Notes: generated by a model not told the origin, from the sequence alone. DNA of 64,000 nucleotides from Desmodesmus armatus (GCA_007449985.2 VIIQ02000002.1:1178001-1242000), one strand, 5' to 3'. Shown: positions 11,784 to 24,786, counted from the stretch's first letter. Numbers and translations: made by a program.

Positions 11784-12139
11784 GATGGCTTTGGGGGGGC
11801 TGTGTGTTGTCACTCAAGACAAACAGCAGGTTGATCTGAGAGAGAAGAAAACTGGCTTTGTGGCTGGGCTATCTCTATGTGCGGTTGCCTTGATGACTTG
11901 TGGCGGTGGGGATAGTGATGTTGAGGATGGTCTTCAGAAGCTTGGACGAGCGGTTGAGGTCTGGTGATCGTCGTAACAAAATATGACGGTGCGTGACGTC
12001 CGCTCCAATATGAAAACCAAAATCAAGGGCAATAACTACACCACGTTATCTGCAGGCCGTCAAATACGCTGTTGCCCATTCAGTTCCATCAAACCAAGGC
12101 TACCACACACACTGTCACAGCAGTATTGAGGCTTGCACC
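11784..12139. promoter_or_regulatory. Divergent promoter between EMC8/9 and the BSD2-like gene
   Basis: 356 bp separate the two ATG codons. The stretch must hold both 5' UTRs and both promoters. No specific element was recognised. Confidence 0.45.
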
Positions 12140-12917
12140 ATGCAGGGCCTCTGCTGTTGCCATTGCAGCCCCAGTGTGTCCAATGTAATGCATCAAAACG
12201 CTCTCCTTGCAGCTACCCCTGCCTCAAACCCCCTATCATTCAGCAGCCAAAGAACCGGGAGGGGTCAGTCACAGTCGCACAAATGCCACTCTGTTGAGCC
12301 TCTGCTGACGTTGGCAGCAACCGACCCTGCAGCATTGCAAGTGAGTGGCGCATGCTCGTTGACAGGAGCCTAGTGCGTTGCCTATATGTCATCACTCATC
12401 GTTGTTGGTTGTTGCACACACATTGTGCCGGTGTGCCCCTGTGGTGGGGACACCCCCTGTGTTCAGCACTTAGATTACATGTGTATCTAGCATATTATGA
12501 ACATGCAAGTCACATACAAGCAAGGTATGAGGCACACTGTGTGTGCACAGCTCTAATGTGATCACCCTCTTCTGCCTCGTTCACACCTGCCCATTTCCAT
12601 GTTCCCAGGATGTGATTGTGGGTGGTGCAGTGACAGCAGCAGTTGGTGCCGCCCTGTACAGCGGCCTAAAGCAGGAGCCAGTGCCCTGCGACCTGTGTGC
12701 TGGCAACGGAGGCATCAAGTGCTTTGCATGCTCAGGTGCAGGCAGCAGCATGGACTCGATTGACCCAGATATTCTTGAGGCACAGGCTGGCAGGAAGCTT
12801 GCGCGAGGCTTCACCAGCAGCAGCAGCAGGAAGCCTGGCTCGTGCAGGGTGTGCAAGGGCAAGGGGCTGGTGCTGTGCAGCAAGTGCAAAGGCACCGGGT
12901 ACATCAGCACCTTCTGA
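12140..12917 (+). CDS. Plastid DnaJ-type zinc-finger protein, BSD2/LQY1-like
   Basis: Exon 1 is 12140-12340 and exon 2 is 12609-12917, joining in phase 0 to give 169 residues. The N-terminal 50 residues are Ser/Thr/Gln-rich and poor in acidic residues, as in a chloroplast transit peptide. A short hydrophobic segment follows (VIVGGAVTAAVGAALYSGL). Four zinc-binding repeats of the DnaJ cysteine-rich type come next: CDLCAGNG, CFACSGAG, CRVCKGKG and CSKCKGTG. Plants have a family of small plastid proteins with only this zinc finger and no J domain. Members help Rubisco assembly (BSD2) or photosystem II repair (LQY1). The hydrophobic segment favours an LQY1-like membrane-attached form. Which member this is cannot be settled here. 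Confidence 0.78.
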
Positions 12918-14500
12918 GCTGAGGGGTGCTGCATCACGTGCATGTGAAGGGGGAGTGTTTCACGATAGGGCAGTTGGATGCACTGTGAGGCACAAGCCAA
13001 GAGACACCTTTGGTGGGCTGTGGTTGGATTGGGCCATGGCAGTCGCCCAACCCTGTCTTGTGTGGGGCAGGGCCTTGGATGTGCAACGGCCCTGATTACT
13101 AGTGAGGGCAGTGGAAGAGAGGGGTTTCCACGTGCGCATGCAGTGTGTACACTTGGCGGCAGCTGCCATCCTGTTCATGCCGTGCTGTGTTTGCTTCTAT
13201 GTGAGACAGGCTGTGCTGCAGCAGCACTGCACTGCAGCACATGGATGGGTTGCATTCGAGCCCGCTGCCGGACTGACTGCTGCTGGTTGTGTAGCTTGGC
13301 AGCATTGAGCATCAGAGTGTAGTGTTGGGGGGAGTTCACCAAGGGAGGCCTGTGCAGTTTTGGGAAGATAGCATGAGATGCGCGCACGCCCTGCGCTTGA
13401 TGAGCTGTTGTCGGAGGGTTGGGGGGCACCGTGTGAGTCAGTGCACACACATTCAGGAGGGTGGCGGATAGGTTTGCAGCAGTTTTGCCCCTGAGTCCAG
13501 CTGCAACGCCGCCAGAGAGGGAGCGGTCGTGGTTTGTCTGACCAAGAAGTTGTTTATACTGACAAGAGGGTGAGGGGGCGCAGCACAGAGGATGGCTGGG
13601 AGGGGCTGTAGCAGCGGGGTGAGGTTGGGTGAGTGGCAGTGGTCAACAAGAGCCAGGCAGGGCGTGTGCCGCGGCACACGCTGGCGTGCTTGGCTCAGCA
13701 GGAGGTGTAAAGTAGCCGTGTGACAGGGTGCCTGTTTGCCGCCAGGTTTGAACGGCAGATTGAGAGGTGTGAGGTGTCAGGGGTTTGCAAAGGCTTGTTG
13801 AGTGTTGGTGGGTTGACGGCTGGGGAAAGATGACGAGGTTGCAAGGTCGCAGGCAGGGTGGCTGGTGTGCAGCAATCGGCAGGGAGTTCAGGGAGTTGTG
13901 TGTGGCGATGTGTGGAGTGTGCCAGCTTTCCGGGAGTTGTGAGCGGCAATTGCTGATGGTTGTGCGCAGTCAGCTGCAACAGCAGTCAAGCATATGTTCC
14001 CCCAACAGGCAGCATCATGGCATGCATGGCTTAGGCTAGGAACAGCTCCCCTGTGCACCTGAGATACGGCTGTTGTGTGTCCACGGGTGTGAGTTTGAGG
14101 CTGCTCCTGTGCTGGCATGTGGTCGTGGTGAGCCATGCCATGTTGTGATGACTCAAGTGTCTGTTCGCCTTATCACCCTACCGTCAGCCTCCACTGACGC
14201 AGTAATGGCAGCACTGGTGTGCCACAAATGCCATTTGGCCAGCAGGATTTATTAATTACACAGTATCAGGCAGTGTAACACACTGAACCTGTTTCACGGT
14301 CTGTTTCATGGTATGTATCTTTGCAAGTACAAGCAACAATGCGCCACACGGCAGACCATGCCAGCAGGTCTTGCCCCATGTGACAGGGTTCACTGCTTGC
14401 TGTGCTGGAGACCAGCCCACCACCAATAGCAGGTGATGAGTGCAGACAGCTGTTTAGAAGGCATGCCTGGATCTGGGGATCTATATTAGCCCAGCAGGCT
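12918..14500. other. 3' region of the BSD2-like gene, otherwise nothing recognised
   Basis: No frame with family resemblance was found. Plus-strand TGTAA motifs at 13706 and 14274 could end the BSD2-like transcript. A minus-strand TGTAA (TTACA at 14256-14260) could end the unassigned minus-strand gene next door. Confidence 0.4.
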
Positions 14501-14532
14501 GCAGGGTCCTGCCTGCCAGGTGACTGGAGCAC

Positions 14533-15300
14533 TCACAACCAAGGCTGGGCCAGCCATTGCACATCCATAACCTCCTCCAGCGGCGCTGGGAACAACACAT
14601 CAAGTGCAACCACAGTCTTGCAATCATGACTTGAATGCAAAACGAGTGTAGGACTGACCGCTTTCCCCCCTCCGTACCCCTCAAACATGTACAGCCGCCC
14701 CACAAAGAGGCAAACGTCACCCCGATTCTATGCCTTGCATCTAGAAGCATCCAACACTGGTGAAAGGTTCACCAGTCGACACATCTGTTTTGCAAGCTCG
14801 GCTGCTTCGTGCAGTACACATTGGACGAGTACAGTTTGCAGGGCATGCAGTTGATCCTGTGCACCAGCATGGGGCCGTGCTTGAGCACAAACCCCATGAT
14901 GCGCCCAGCGCATTGTTGGTGGCACCCACAAAACCCTAAGTACACCTGTCAACAGCCACCAGTAAAAGCAGGCTGTATGAAGCTTGGTAAGGTATCACGT
15001 CAGGGCCATACAGCCCTGAAAGATAGGCACCTGTGCACATTTAAGCTCGGTGCAATTGCCAAGTAGGCACATGTACACACAGGGCCCAACGCCACCATAC
15101 TGCTCCCACTCTGCCCCACCCCGAGCTTCCCCTCCAGCTTGCGAGACCTAGCAGGCCATCCCCAGGCTGGCACTGCCATTGTGCTACGCTGTTTCAGGAA
15201 GCCTTGTACCATTGGATCCCCCGCAAGATGGATGTTTGCCACCCATCCATCGGGAAAGTGCAACCGCATCACAAACCCTGCACTCCCCGCAAAATCAGAA
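14533..15300 (-). CDS. Unassigned gene, last exons of a cysteine-containing protein
   Basis: Three minus-strand blocks look coding. One spans about 15300-15070 (FAGSAGFVMRLHFPDGWVAN, then IHLAGDPMVQGFLKQ). Exon 14945-14773 follows (GRIMGFVLKHGPMLVHRINC, then MPCKLYSSNVYC). Exon 14629-14533 is last (CKTVVALDVLFPAPLEEVMD), with the stop at 14533. The last two exons have GT-AG borders and join in the correct phase, and a minus-strand TGTAA follows 273 bases after the stop. The donor of the first block and the 5' end are unresolved; more exons may lie up to about 16,900. No family was recognised. Confidence 0.4.
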
Positions 15301-17024
15301 GCCACACACTGAGGCACGGTACTATCTAGAAGAACCACAGCATGCCACAATCAAGAAGTGCTGCAGTCCACACAAACAACCTACGCCCATTGACGGCTTC
15401 AGGCGTCTACCCCTGTCTGCAGTCACCGCACCGCCACCATGGTTAGAAAGTGCCTTCTGCACCACTACAGATAGAGATGGCTGGGGGTGAGGAACAGGGT
15501 GCAGCAGGCGCCCTGTGGTGAAGCCCAACCAATTATCACCGCACGCCTTACAAACCGCCTGCCACACAGCCAAACAAGGCCATGCAGCTGCTGGTGCTTT
15601 TGGCCCCAATGACGCCGGCACGCATGCAGCACTGTCTGAGAACCCGTCTAATATTGCGACAACCGGCAACAACCTGCAGAAAACTTGCTTCTTTTCCCAT
15701 AAACCCTCAGACAAATCATGTTGCTGCTCCCAGACGCAGCCCTGCAGACATGCTCCCACACAGAACCCACCACTGACAAAGTGCGCAGCTGCGCAGCCTG
15801 CGCAGGCTGCAAGACATGCCCAGCATAACCTGGAGGCCAAGTCGGCCACCTGAACTGGTATTTGTAGACACAACCCAGTAGCGCCATAGGAACACCCTCC
15901 ATTGGCTTCACTCCTGTAGGCGCCAAGGTCGGCCCTCCATCCCAAAACCATCACACGAGGTAAGCCTTAGTAGACTTATTGTGTGATAGATGTGACTGCA
16001 TCGTGCCTCAAACCCCGACCCACGAGGTACACAGTGACTGTGCTGCCTCATAGTCGCTCCGGCTGCCCACCCTATGGGCCCAGCACCGCACAAAAACGTC
16101 CCGACAGAGCGTCCACCAGCCAACCAAGAGTGTTGCAAAACTGACTAAGCCACATGTTGCTGTGCCAGCGCGCACTGTTCCAGGGAATCCCATGTGCTGT
16201 ACGTGCTGTGCAGGATGTGGTCCTGGTGGACTGGCGTACTAACGCAGCTTGGGCAAGTGTGTGCCCACAGCAGCACTCCCAAAGGGTTACACCGCCTAGC
16301 ACCACACCAGAATGAGTGTGGGCTGCACAGTGCACCCAGGACAAACCTCATGGGAGGGCTCCAAAGTTCGTGATGCAGGCAGACAGATCTCGTGCAGAGC
16401 GTCACTGCATCTGCAGTGAAGTTTGCTTCTTGCTGCGCACGTGCCTGCACATGTAGCTGCTGTGCAGCTATACAAATTGAACCCTGCGGTGCTCAAACCT
16501 GTTTTGAAGGAGCATCCTGCCCGAATGATGTTGCCTGGTGAGCCACCAACCAGGCCGTCCAGGACAGGCCAGTGCAGCAGAGCACACAACTGCTGCACCA
16601 AAGCCAATCCCCACCCCAGCAGCCAAATGCATGCTTGCCAGCCTGCTGACATGTACAAGCTGGCTGCACCACATACAAAGCCCCCCCCCCCCCCACACAC
16701 ACACAACCAGCGCGGCACACAGCAAACACATCCGCGTGGTGTATACATACACCAACCCACACATACACGCAGGGCAACTAATCAACAGCACCTTGCTGAG
16801 GTCAGGCTCCTCAGCCAACAACAACCAACCACAACTCTGGGGTCGCTAGGGGTGGAATCAATCTTGAGCAGCACAACCCCATCCTTGACACCTGCCATAT
16901 GCGTCCCTGCTGTCCCTGCATGGCCTAATCGGGCCTGCCCTGGCGTATGCATTGCACTGCGGTGCGTCATGCATTGCCTTGCCGGTGCCTGATGCAGTGC
17001 CGCACTGTTGTGCAGTGCGCGGGA
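15301..17024. other. Region upstream of the unassigned gene, not resolved
   Basis: This may hold 5' exons of the unassigned minus-strand gene and the 3' UTR of the ammonium transporter (TTACA at 16287). Several long minus-strand open frames exist, but no frame stood out as conserved. A C-run followed by (CA)n lies at about 16681-16704. Confidence 0.3.
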
Positions 17025-20000
17025 TCATACGTGGTGCTTGTGCCTTGGTTTCTGCATGACTGGCAGCTCGTTGGTGGTCATGAGGTTGTACTTGCTGGCA
17101 TCCAGTCCCGCCAGCTCCTGCTCCACTGGCACACGGATCACGCCCAGGTGACGCATCAGCCAGAAGTAGGGCAGGAAGAACAGCGTCACCCACACCATGG
17201 TCACCAGCAGGGCGACAAGGTTGGCAGCCAGCAGGGTGCCATCACCACCAAACAAGACACCCCAGCGACGCCCAGCTGCAGCGCAGGAAGATGCACAGCA
17301 CAGGGCAGCGGCAGGTCAGCACAGGGCGAGGTCAGCACAGCGCGAGGTCAGCACAGCGCGAGTGTGCATGCACAAGGCGATAAGCGGCCGTGGGGTATTA
17401 TGATGTTGTTCAAGGTATTGTGAGCAGGTTTATTGTGAGCAGGGGCTGGCACATAGCAAGCACCGATACCCAAGCACTGCAGGAGGAAGCAGTGGTTGAC
17501 CACAGACGCGCACAATGTCTCGACAGCGCAGCACTGCAGTGTCCTGACAGTAAATCATCACCATGGCACATGCTAAGCGCCCTGCGCAGCACGCCTCTCT
17601 GTCGCAACCGCTTACCTGCAGGATTGTCTTTGTAAAAGTCATTGACGAAGCCTTCCCGTGCAAAGAAGGCCACAAACAGTGTGCCCAGCGCGCCGCAGCC
17701 CAGGTGCATGGGCACTGCAGCCACCACATCATCCAGCAGCAGCCTCAGCATGAGGGCGTCCAGCCCCAGGAAGACTGCTGAACCCAGCACGCCCACCAGC
17801 ATGGCAGCCCAGGGGTCAATCAGGCCGCAGCCGGGTGTGACAGCCACCAGGCCACACAGCACGCCGTTGCACAACTGCATCACGTCCCAACGCCTGTGCA
17901 GGAAATGAAAGCATGACGAGACGTGACTGGATTTGACGAGGCATGGTATGGCAGCAGTATGTGACCTAGTGGCTAGGGGCCAAAGCAGCTGGCTGCATGG
18001 CTGCAGGTAGCTGTCATACTCCTGCTCGTGCATGCCAACAGCACCCGAAACAGATGACACTACTGAACACTGAAGTCAGCTTGATGGCCTCTAGCTGCGC
18101 TACCACCCTTCTGTCTGTAGACTACACCACTAGCTACGCAGTCGTACCATGCATGCACTGCCTAGAGCGACTGTCATCGTGGGCATCTACGGGTTGATGT
18201 CATCAACACAGTTTGCTGCCCTGCCGCTGATAGGGCAGGGCAGCAAAGGCCCCACCCTCGGGGGGCCTTCCCCCTTGCGCAATGCTTGCGAACAAGCACT
18301 GCCTGAAGCAAGCACACCCACCTGTAGAAGGCATAAAACAGCAACATTGCTGAGATGCCCCCCACTCCTGCTGCCAGTGTGGTCGCCACTGCTGTGCGGC
18401 TGACAATGGCTGCCGTGTTTGGCCCTGTGATGGATGCGGCGCTGCCAGGGTTGAAGCCATACCTGTGGGGACGGGCAACACGCAGCAGCAAGACGTGAGA
18501 CAAGCCATGTGAGGCAAGCCACTCTATTGTCCAGCACATAGGCTTGCCTGACTGTTGCTCCCTCTTGTACTGCCGGCTGCAAGAAGATGCATGTTAGTGC
18601 AAACTTGGTGTTGTTGCTGGCAACAAACACTACTGCATCAGCTGAGCACATACCAAAAAGCAGCTGGGCTGTTACTGGCGCTGTATGCTGCGGGTAGCCA
18701 GCCCGTTTTCTGACATAAGCCGCCCACCGAGCTGCCCCTGAGGGCGGAGGGGCAGCCCTGCTGTTGCTGTGTTGCGCATGTGCTCAACAGGACAGCTAGT
18801 TTTCCTCCAACCAAGAGCAAGTGCCTATGGCTGATGGATGAGAGCCAATCATTGCCGCGCACCATCCGAACCACAGCAGGAATGTCCCCAGCACCACGAG
18901 GTTGCCGTTGTTGTCGCGGTAGTCCTTGTTGACCTCTCCCTCAATGCCAAAGCGGCCCGCACGGGGCCCAATGAAGTAGGTGCCAATCAGGGAGGCCATG
19001 CCGCCAACGGTGTGGACCACGATGCCACCTGGCGACGCACACAAACAGTTTGAAAAGCGCAAACAGGAGGCCGCAGTTGTCCTAGCCCACATTTCAAGCA
19101 AAAGCAAATGATCAGGCTGTGCTGCACGTCACGTCTAGACCTGCCACCACCAGAAAACTTCCAGCAGGGGCAAGCTACCACTTCATCATCCCAGGCTGTT
19201 GGGGTGAATTGATGTTGATCAGCAGCTGACTGACACAAGCCAACTTAGCAATGCCACTCATACCTGCAAAGTCCATGGCACCGCTCCCAAACAGCGGCTT
19301 GGCATTGTTTGGTGACAGCCAGCCCCATTTGGTCCAGTGCCAGTGGGCCACAATGGGGTACACCTGCACACACGGACACAGCAAGGCAGCACAACTTGAG
19401 GTTCAACAATGGGAGATCGATCTCAGGGTCAGCGAGGAGGCCTCTTCCTGTTTTGAACGCTGCAGTATCTCGCAACACTAGCAATGGCTGTCGTGGGGCA
19501 GGTGTAGCGAGGCTCAAGCAGTCCTCTGAACTTTTTACACAGCCCCATCAGCTCATGGCTGCCCTGGTTGCTCACCAGTGTTGACATGAGGCAGGTGTAG
19601 CCCAGGTAGACCTGCAGGGTCATGCGCTCAGCCACAGCCCCTGCCATGATGGTGGCTGCTGCTGCTGAGAAGGCCCAGTGGAACAGGAACAGCGACCAGC
19701 TCCTGTCACCAGCACTCTTGTCGTCGGTCTTGCTCAGCGCAAAGTCGCCAGCTCCAATGAAGGGGCTGGCTGTTCCCGCAGAGTTCTCACCAAATGCCAG
19801 CGCATTCCTGCAGACACAAATATCCGGCTTTGTCAGTGAGAAGGTGTGTGGCGTCTCACACGCACAAGCACAGTGCTCCCTCCTCCCCATGCAACTGCTC
19901 TCTGAGCCTGTGGCAGGCTGACCGCAACTGCTTGGTGCCGAGACATGAGGCGCATGCAGTGTGCATGGTCGTGATGATTCAACAGATGCCACTCGAATGA

Positions 20001-20945
20001 CGCTTGCAGGGCCCGCATGGCCCTTTGTAAAGGGGGCAGCCTCAGCCGGGCGCCCTGCCGGTATCCATATGTATGTTGTACCGCTATGGTCCAGGCACCT
20101 GACTGAAAGGAAGCTGGCCCAAAGCATGCCATGCAGTGCAGGGCGACGCCCAAATGGGCCAAGTTGTTGCATGGACCAGCTGTGCTTGATGCCAGCACTG
20201 TCTGGCTGCATGACCCAGCTACGCTGCAGCTTACCCTATGAGGAACCATGACGCCGTGCCAACTGCACAGTCGAGGAGGTTTTTGAGCAGGATGTTCTTG
20301 TTGTTCTTCACCCTGATGTGCCCAGCACACAGCTGCGGGGGCACGGCAGAACAGCACACGTACAACATGGTCACACACCACCAGGAGTACTGCATGCTGC
20401 ATCCCTCACACAGGGTGGCAGGGGCGTACTCGCAGCTGGGGGTACTGCAAGCAGCACAAACCTTGGTGGGCCTGGTAGAATGCTGGTGTGCACAATGCTG
20501 ATGGATGTGCCCCATGCACGGCAACTGCAAGCAACTGTTGCTGTAACAATTCGCATATTGCCTACTGAAGATCATCCCGGCAAGTGTTTGCACAATGCAG
20601 GGATTTTGGGCCCTGTCTCCAGTGCAAGCCCGATCAGCAGGCTGGCAGCCCAGGGAGCTGCCTGATCAAGCCCACCGGCTGTAACTTGACACAAACTCAC
20701 CATAGCGAACCCGCTTTGCATGAGGAACACAAGGTATGCAGAGAACAGCACAATGTTATGTCTGCTGCTTGGTTCTGCTGATACTCAGAGTGGGTGGGCC
20801 TTGAAGCCAAATAGCGGAGCACTGCTGCTTCCGCTCCTCCGCCCTTGGCAACGTCTTGCGTCGAGCATATCTGAGCAGCCAGGCTGTCGCCTACGAGAGC
20901 CGATACTTTGGCAGCATCCTGCACACTGCAAGCGTAGGTTGCCAT
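17025..20945 (-). CDS. AMT1: AMT1-type ammonium transporter
   Basis: Eight exons: 20945-20701, 20332-20235, 19807-19576, 19363-19264, 19028-18863, 18462-18322, 17893-17616 and 17275-17025. The start ATG at 20945 gives [19 protein letters not shown], typical of AMT1. Family marks are [70 protein letters not shown] (first pore histidine), [15 protein letters not shown] and [14 protein letters not shown] (second pore histidine). It is a plasma-membrane channel-like carrier with 11 expected membrane helices that imports ammonium. Exon 1 changes frame before SAYLVF. Removing a 23-nt GT-AG segment repairs it and gives 495 residues, the usual AMT1 length. The upstream region has hairpin and direct repeats that could serve nitrogen control. 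Confidence 0.92.
17312..17361 (+). repeat. Three tandem copies of a 16-17 bp unit
   Basis: The unit AGGTCAGCACAGCGCG repeats three times, the first copy slightly different, in the last intron of the ammonium transporter gene. Confidence 0.75.
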
Positions 20946-22607
20946 AGCCTGCAGGAGCTGGTTCAGGCGCACGTAGTGTTGTCTATAGGACACCCGAAAG
21001 GCATGTGGTTTTTTCTGTGCGCACACAGTGGACGGACTGGGATGGTGTCAACTTATAGGAAGACGCTGAGTGGCCTCTTCCAAGCTCGCACGACTTGATC
21101 AAACTTCCTGCAGTCTTCTGCGCCTGATGTGACCACCTGCTGCTACAGCCTCACATGGGTATACGGTATCACGGGGCCGATACCCATGTGAGTGACCGCA
21201 GTACGATGACGCAGATGCAACACAGCTTTACAGAATATATGAATTGAGGTATCTTTCACCTGTGGAATAAGAGATAGCTTACGTCGCCAGATCGCCATAC
21301 CCAGGCAAGGCGCACACCTGCCCACTTGGGCCCCTTCCTTGTTGCAACCGAGGGGAGGAGGGTTCACAAGCCCTTATTGATGTACTGAACCAGCACAACC
21401 CGCCGGATCAAAGGCTTCTGTGGCGGCACACATCACTCAGTGACTGTGGCAGCAAAAGGCACTGCCCCACCACCTTGCCAGCTCAAACACTCCTGAGACG
21501 GCACACATCACTGTGACACGAAATCAATGCTGGTCTTATTGAGCTTTCATGATGAACGACACTGGTTGCAAGCTGCATTGGCAGTTGTCTCTCAACGTCA
21601 CCACAACACAAACGCCCAAGGTTGCATTTTCAGGATACAATGTAGGGGTAATCTAGGGACAATATAGGGGTAATTTGACGAACCCCCAGGGCTTATGTGA
21701 ACTATGCGAGGAAGACTGTTGTTACCTGCTCCCAAACCTTTGGCTGCCGCCAAACAGACAACTAATCACTGCTAACAGCTGCCCTTCGACACTCAAGAAT
21801 CAGCCTACCAGCCAGTCACTGCCAACAGCTGTCCTTCAAACATTTGCAGTTACGGCTTCATGCCTGCCCAGCTGGAAAGGAGAGCTGCTCCTTCGGCTGC
21901 CAACCATGGTTGATGGCTTTCAAGAACCCAATGCTTCTGCAGCATCGACTCAAACGGCTGGTGGGCTATGCATCAGACACGCACCAACCAGGCACAACCA
22001 GGATACAGGAAAGAAAGCAAAAGTATAACGTTGGTATACACAACTGTACAGCCTATCTGACGATCCTACAACGAAAAGGCACAACAGCAACACATGCACA
22101 CTTGCTGGGCGTTCTACACTGTGCTCATACATCCAGCCAGCCACATCCGATGGGTGTTACTCACAGCTGCAAGTATGGCTCGGCTGCTGACCGTCGCACA
22201 GGCACCAGGCTGACCCCGGCCCCGCATGGTGAGTCACCATCCCTCACTGCCTACACCACAAAACAGTGACTGCACTGGCCTAAACACACCACACTGTGTG
22301 CGCACACATGCAGCATGTGCACATGATGCACTGCGGCTGCCCGCACAGTGTACAAAGCACAGGCAGGACGCAAGCCAGGGCCGCACCTCTCACAAACTCA
22401 CCCAGCACTCACATCCCATCAACTACACACAGGCTGGGCCTCTGCCTGACTTCTACATGCACCATGGTTCCCCCACTCACCCACCCCCTCTCATTGGATC
22501 TGCAGCACTGCCCTATGCTGCAACACTGGCTGCCCACTCCACTCCACAATACCTGCTCTGCCCCTCCTTAGACAACCCTAGCACAACCAACAACTGCAAT
22601 GCCTGCA
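20946..22607. promoter_or_regulatory. Upstream region of the ammonium transporter, repeat-rich
   Basis: No gene was recognised. The region holds the 5' flank of AMT1 (to its left) and the 3' flank of the USP gene (to its right). It contains a 12-bp inverted repeat at 21151/21180 and several short direct repeats between 21424 and 21850. A TTACA at 21228 could be a distant poly(A) signal of the USP gene. Confidence 0.4.
21151..21191. repeat. Perfect 12-bp inverted repeat (hairpin or palindromic site)
   Basis: Left arm TCACATGGGTAT at 21151-21162 pairs with ATACCCATGTGA at 21180-21191 across a 17-base loop. A second short pairing, GGTATC with GATACC, overlaps it. It lies about 205 bp upstream of the AMT1 start codon. 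Confidence 0.75.
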
Positions 22608-24786
22608 TCACAGCCCCGGCTCACGCTTCACTGCCAGCCCACCACCCCCTGATGCTGCGGCGCCCTGCCTCAACCCCGTTCCAGTCTCTGCAGCACCAGG
22701 CTCTTGCTGCTGCACATCAACAGGCCCCTGCCCTCCCGCCCCCCCCTGCTTCACCCCCGCCGCCCCCCTCGCACTCGCCGCAGCCGCAGCTGCCACCACA
22801 GCCGCTGCAGCATCTGCCCGCTGCCTGCGCTGTGCCTCTGCCAGCTCCCCGCTGCTGCCGGTGCCGAAGAGGTGCTCCTGTGCGTAGAACAGCATGTAGG
22901 CCTGCACCCCCGCCACATCCGCCTCAGTGACGGCCACCACCCAGGGGTCGTTGATGAGGTACCACGCCCCCTCACACTTGATGTACGACACGTAGTGGCC
23001 GCTGGACATATCCCCCCAGTGGCTCACCACACCAAACAGCTCATACAGACAGGCCTGACGGAAGCTGGGGGGCACACCAACCCCACCAGCAGCTGCAACC
23101 CCAGGACCCCCCTCACCACCACACCCCTCAGGCCCGGGCATCACCCCAGCAGCCTGGCCGTTGGAGGAACCCCCACAGCCCCCCACGGTGGTGGGGTTGC
23201 TGCGGGTGTTGTCACCGCGCCCGGCCCCCTCGCCCTCAGGCCTGCAGTGCTGCGCCTGTGCCAGGCCCCTCAGCATGTGGCTGGTGGTGAAGGGGGCCAT
23301 GTCCAGGCCGTGCAGGGGGAACCTCAACGGCACGTCCAGCTTACGCGGCCGCCCCGTGGCCCCGCCGTGTTCAAAGCGCTTGACGTGGAAGCAGAGCACC
23401 AGCGGGAGCCGCCGGAAGCTGAGCTGCTTGAGGGCTGCGGCGCTGCTGCCGCACGCACTGCAGCGCCAGTGGGCGGCTGCGCCCAGGCGCTCGGGGCGCA
23501 CAAAGCGGCGCAGGCAGCCCGCCAGGCTGAGCTCATTCATGCGCTGTGTGGGAAGGGAGGGAGGGTGGGCAGGGAGGGAGGGAGGGAGGGAGGGAAGAAG
23601 GGAGGGAGGAAAAGAAGGAGGAGAAAAACTTAGTGAGAGGGAAAAAGAGGGGCCTCAGGCACGACAGAAGCAGTGGGTCAGGTTGGTGCGTTGATACACA
23701 ATTCAGCTGGCTGTGACAGAACCAGTGTGAGAAAAGGTTGTGAAGCATGCACTTGGTTTAGTGAACCAGTGCCATCAGGGTGCAGTAGCCAGGGGCGTTG
23801 GGCGGCTCACTGCTGTGCTCTGCTTCTGTGTGAGCAACATCTACCTACAGCACCGTAGTGACTCTGCAATGTCCTTGTCCTGTTTGTGACCGGGCAGCTG
23901 CACTCAGCCTTGTGTCCTATCTTGCAGTGTGCTGTGCTGTTGGCTCGCGCAGCCTTAGTAACCCTGCTACACCCACCCATCCCCCCAGCCTCCGCCCCCC
24001 TCCTCCCTGCTCACCAGCACAGCAGGAGCCTTCTTGCCCACAGCCGCCCCCGCACTGCTGACCTTCTTCACTGCAGCCCCCTGCTGCTGCTTGCTGCCCT
24101 GCACAGACTTCAGCGCAGGAGGAGCACTCGACCCGCGCACAGGCGCAGCAGCAGCCCTGGCCCCTGCTTTCACCGCTGCTGGTGGTGCTGGTGGTGCTGG
24201 CTCTGGCGTTGGTTGCATCCACGGCGGCAGGGGCCAGTCTGCCGTGCCTGCTGCCACAGCTGCATCTTGGGCGGCTACTGCCGCTGCTGCTGCATCTGGT
24301 GTGACTGCTGGCAGGCTGTGGCTGCTGAGCTGACCCCGCTCATACAGCAGCCGCGCCCACACCTGCACGACACACGTGGATCCCCAACACTTTATGGACA
24401 GCCACACTGCAACGAGCCAAGCACTCAACTAGGTGCAGCTGGAGGAAGGGTGGTCAGCAGACCCCACTGCAGTATGCCCCAAAACCAAGAAGGAGTGTGC
24501 TAACGGACCAAAAAAACCCACATAGCAAGGTGGCAATGAGCTCTACATGCCTCGTTCAACACATGGCTTGTAAGGCTCCAGAGTCCAGTGCAGCTCACCC
24601 ATTAATTCACAGAAAAAATTCAACGAGCGATATGCACACCCAGCTCCCTCAGCCTCACCTGCAGGTGCTCCTTGCGGTAGAATCGTCCCTTCTCGTCCCG
24701 CTTGCGCAGCAGCCCCGCAGTCATAGCAGCAGACACCAGCTTGTCAGCAGCCTTGGACGCACTGCTGGCAGCAGCCTTGGACGGCT

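Noticed and set aside
21640..21675. TAGGGG-like units suggesting telomere repeats
   Set aside because: Only two imperfect copies are present, not the algal TTTAGGG or TTTTAGGG arrays.
22704..23633. 309-codon plus-strand frame
   Set aside because: It mirrors the last USP exon, which has clear catalytic motifs on the minus strand.
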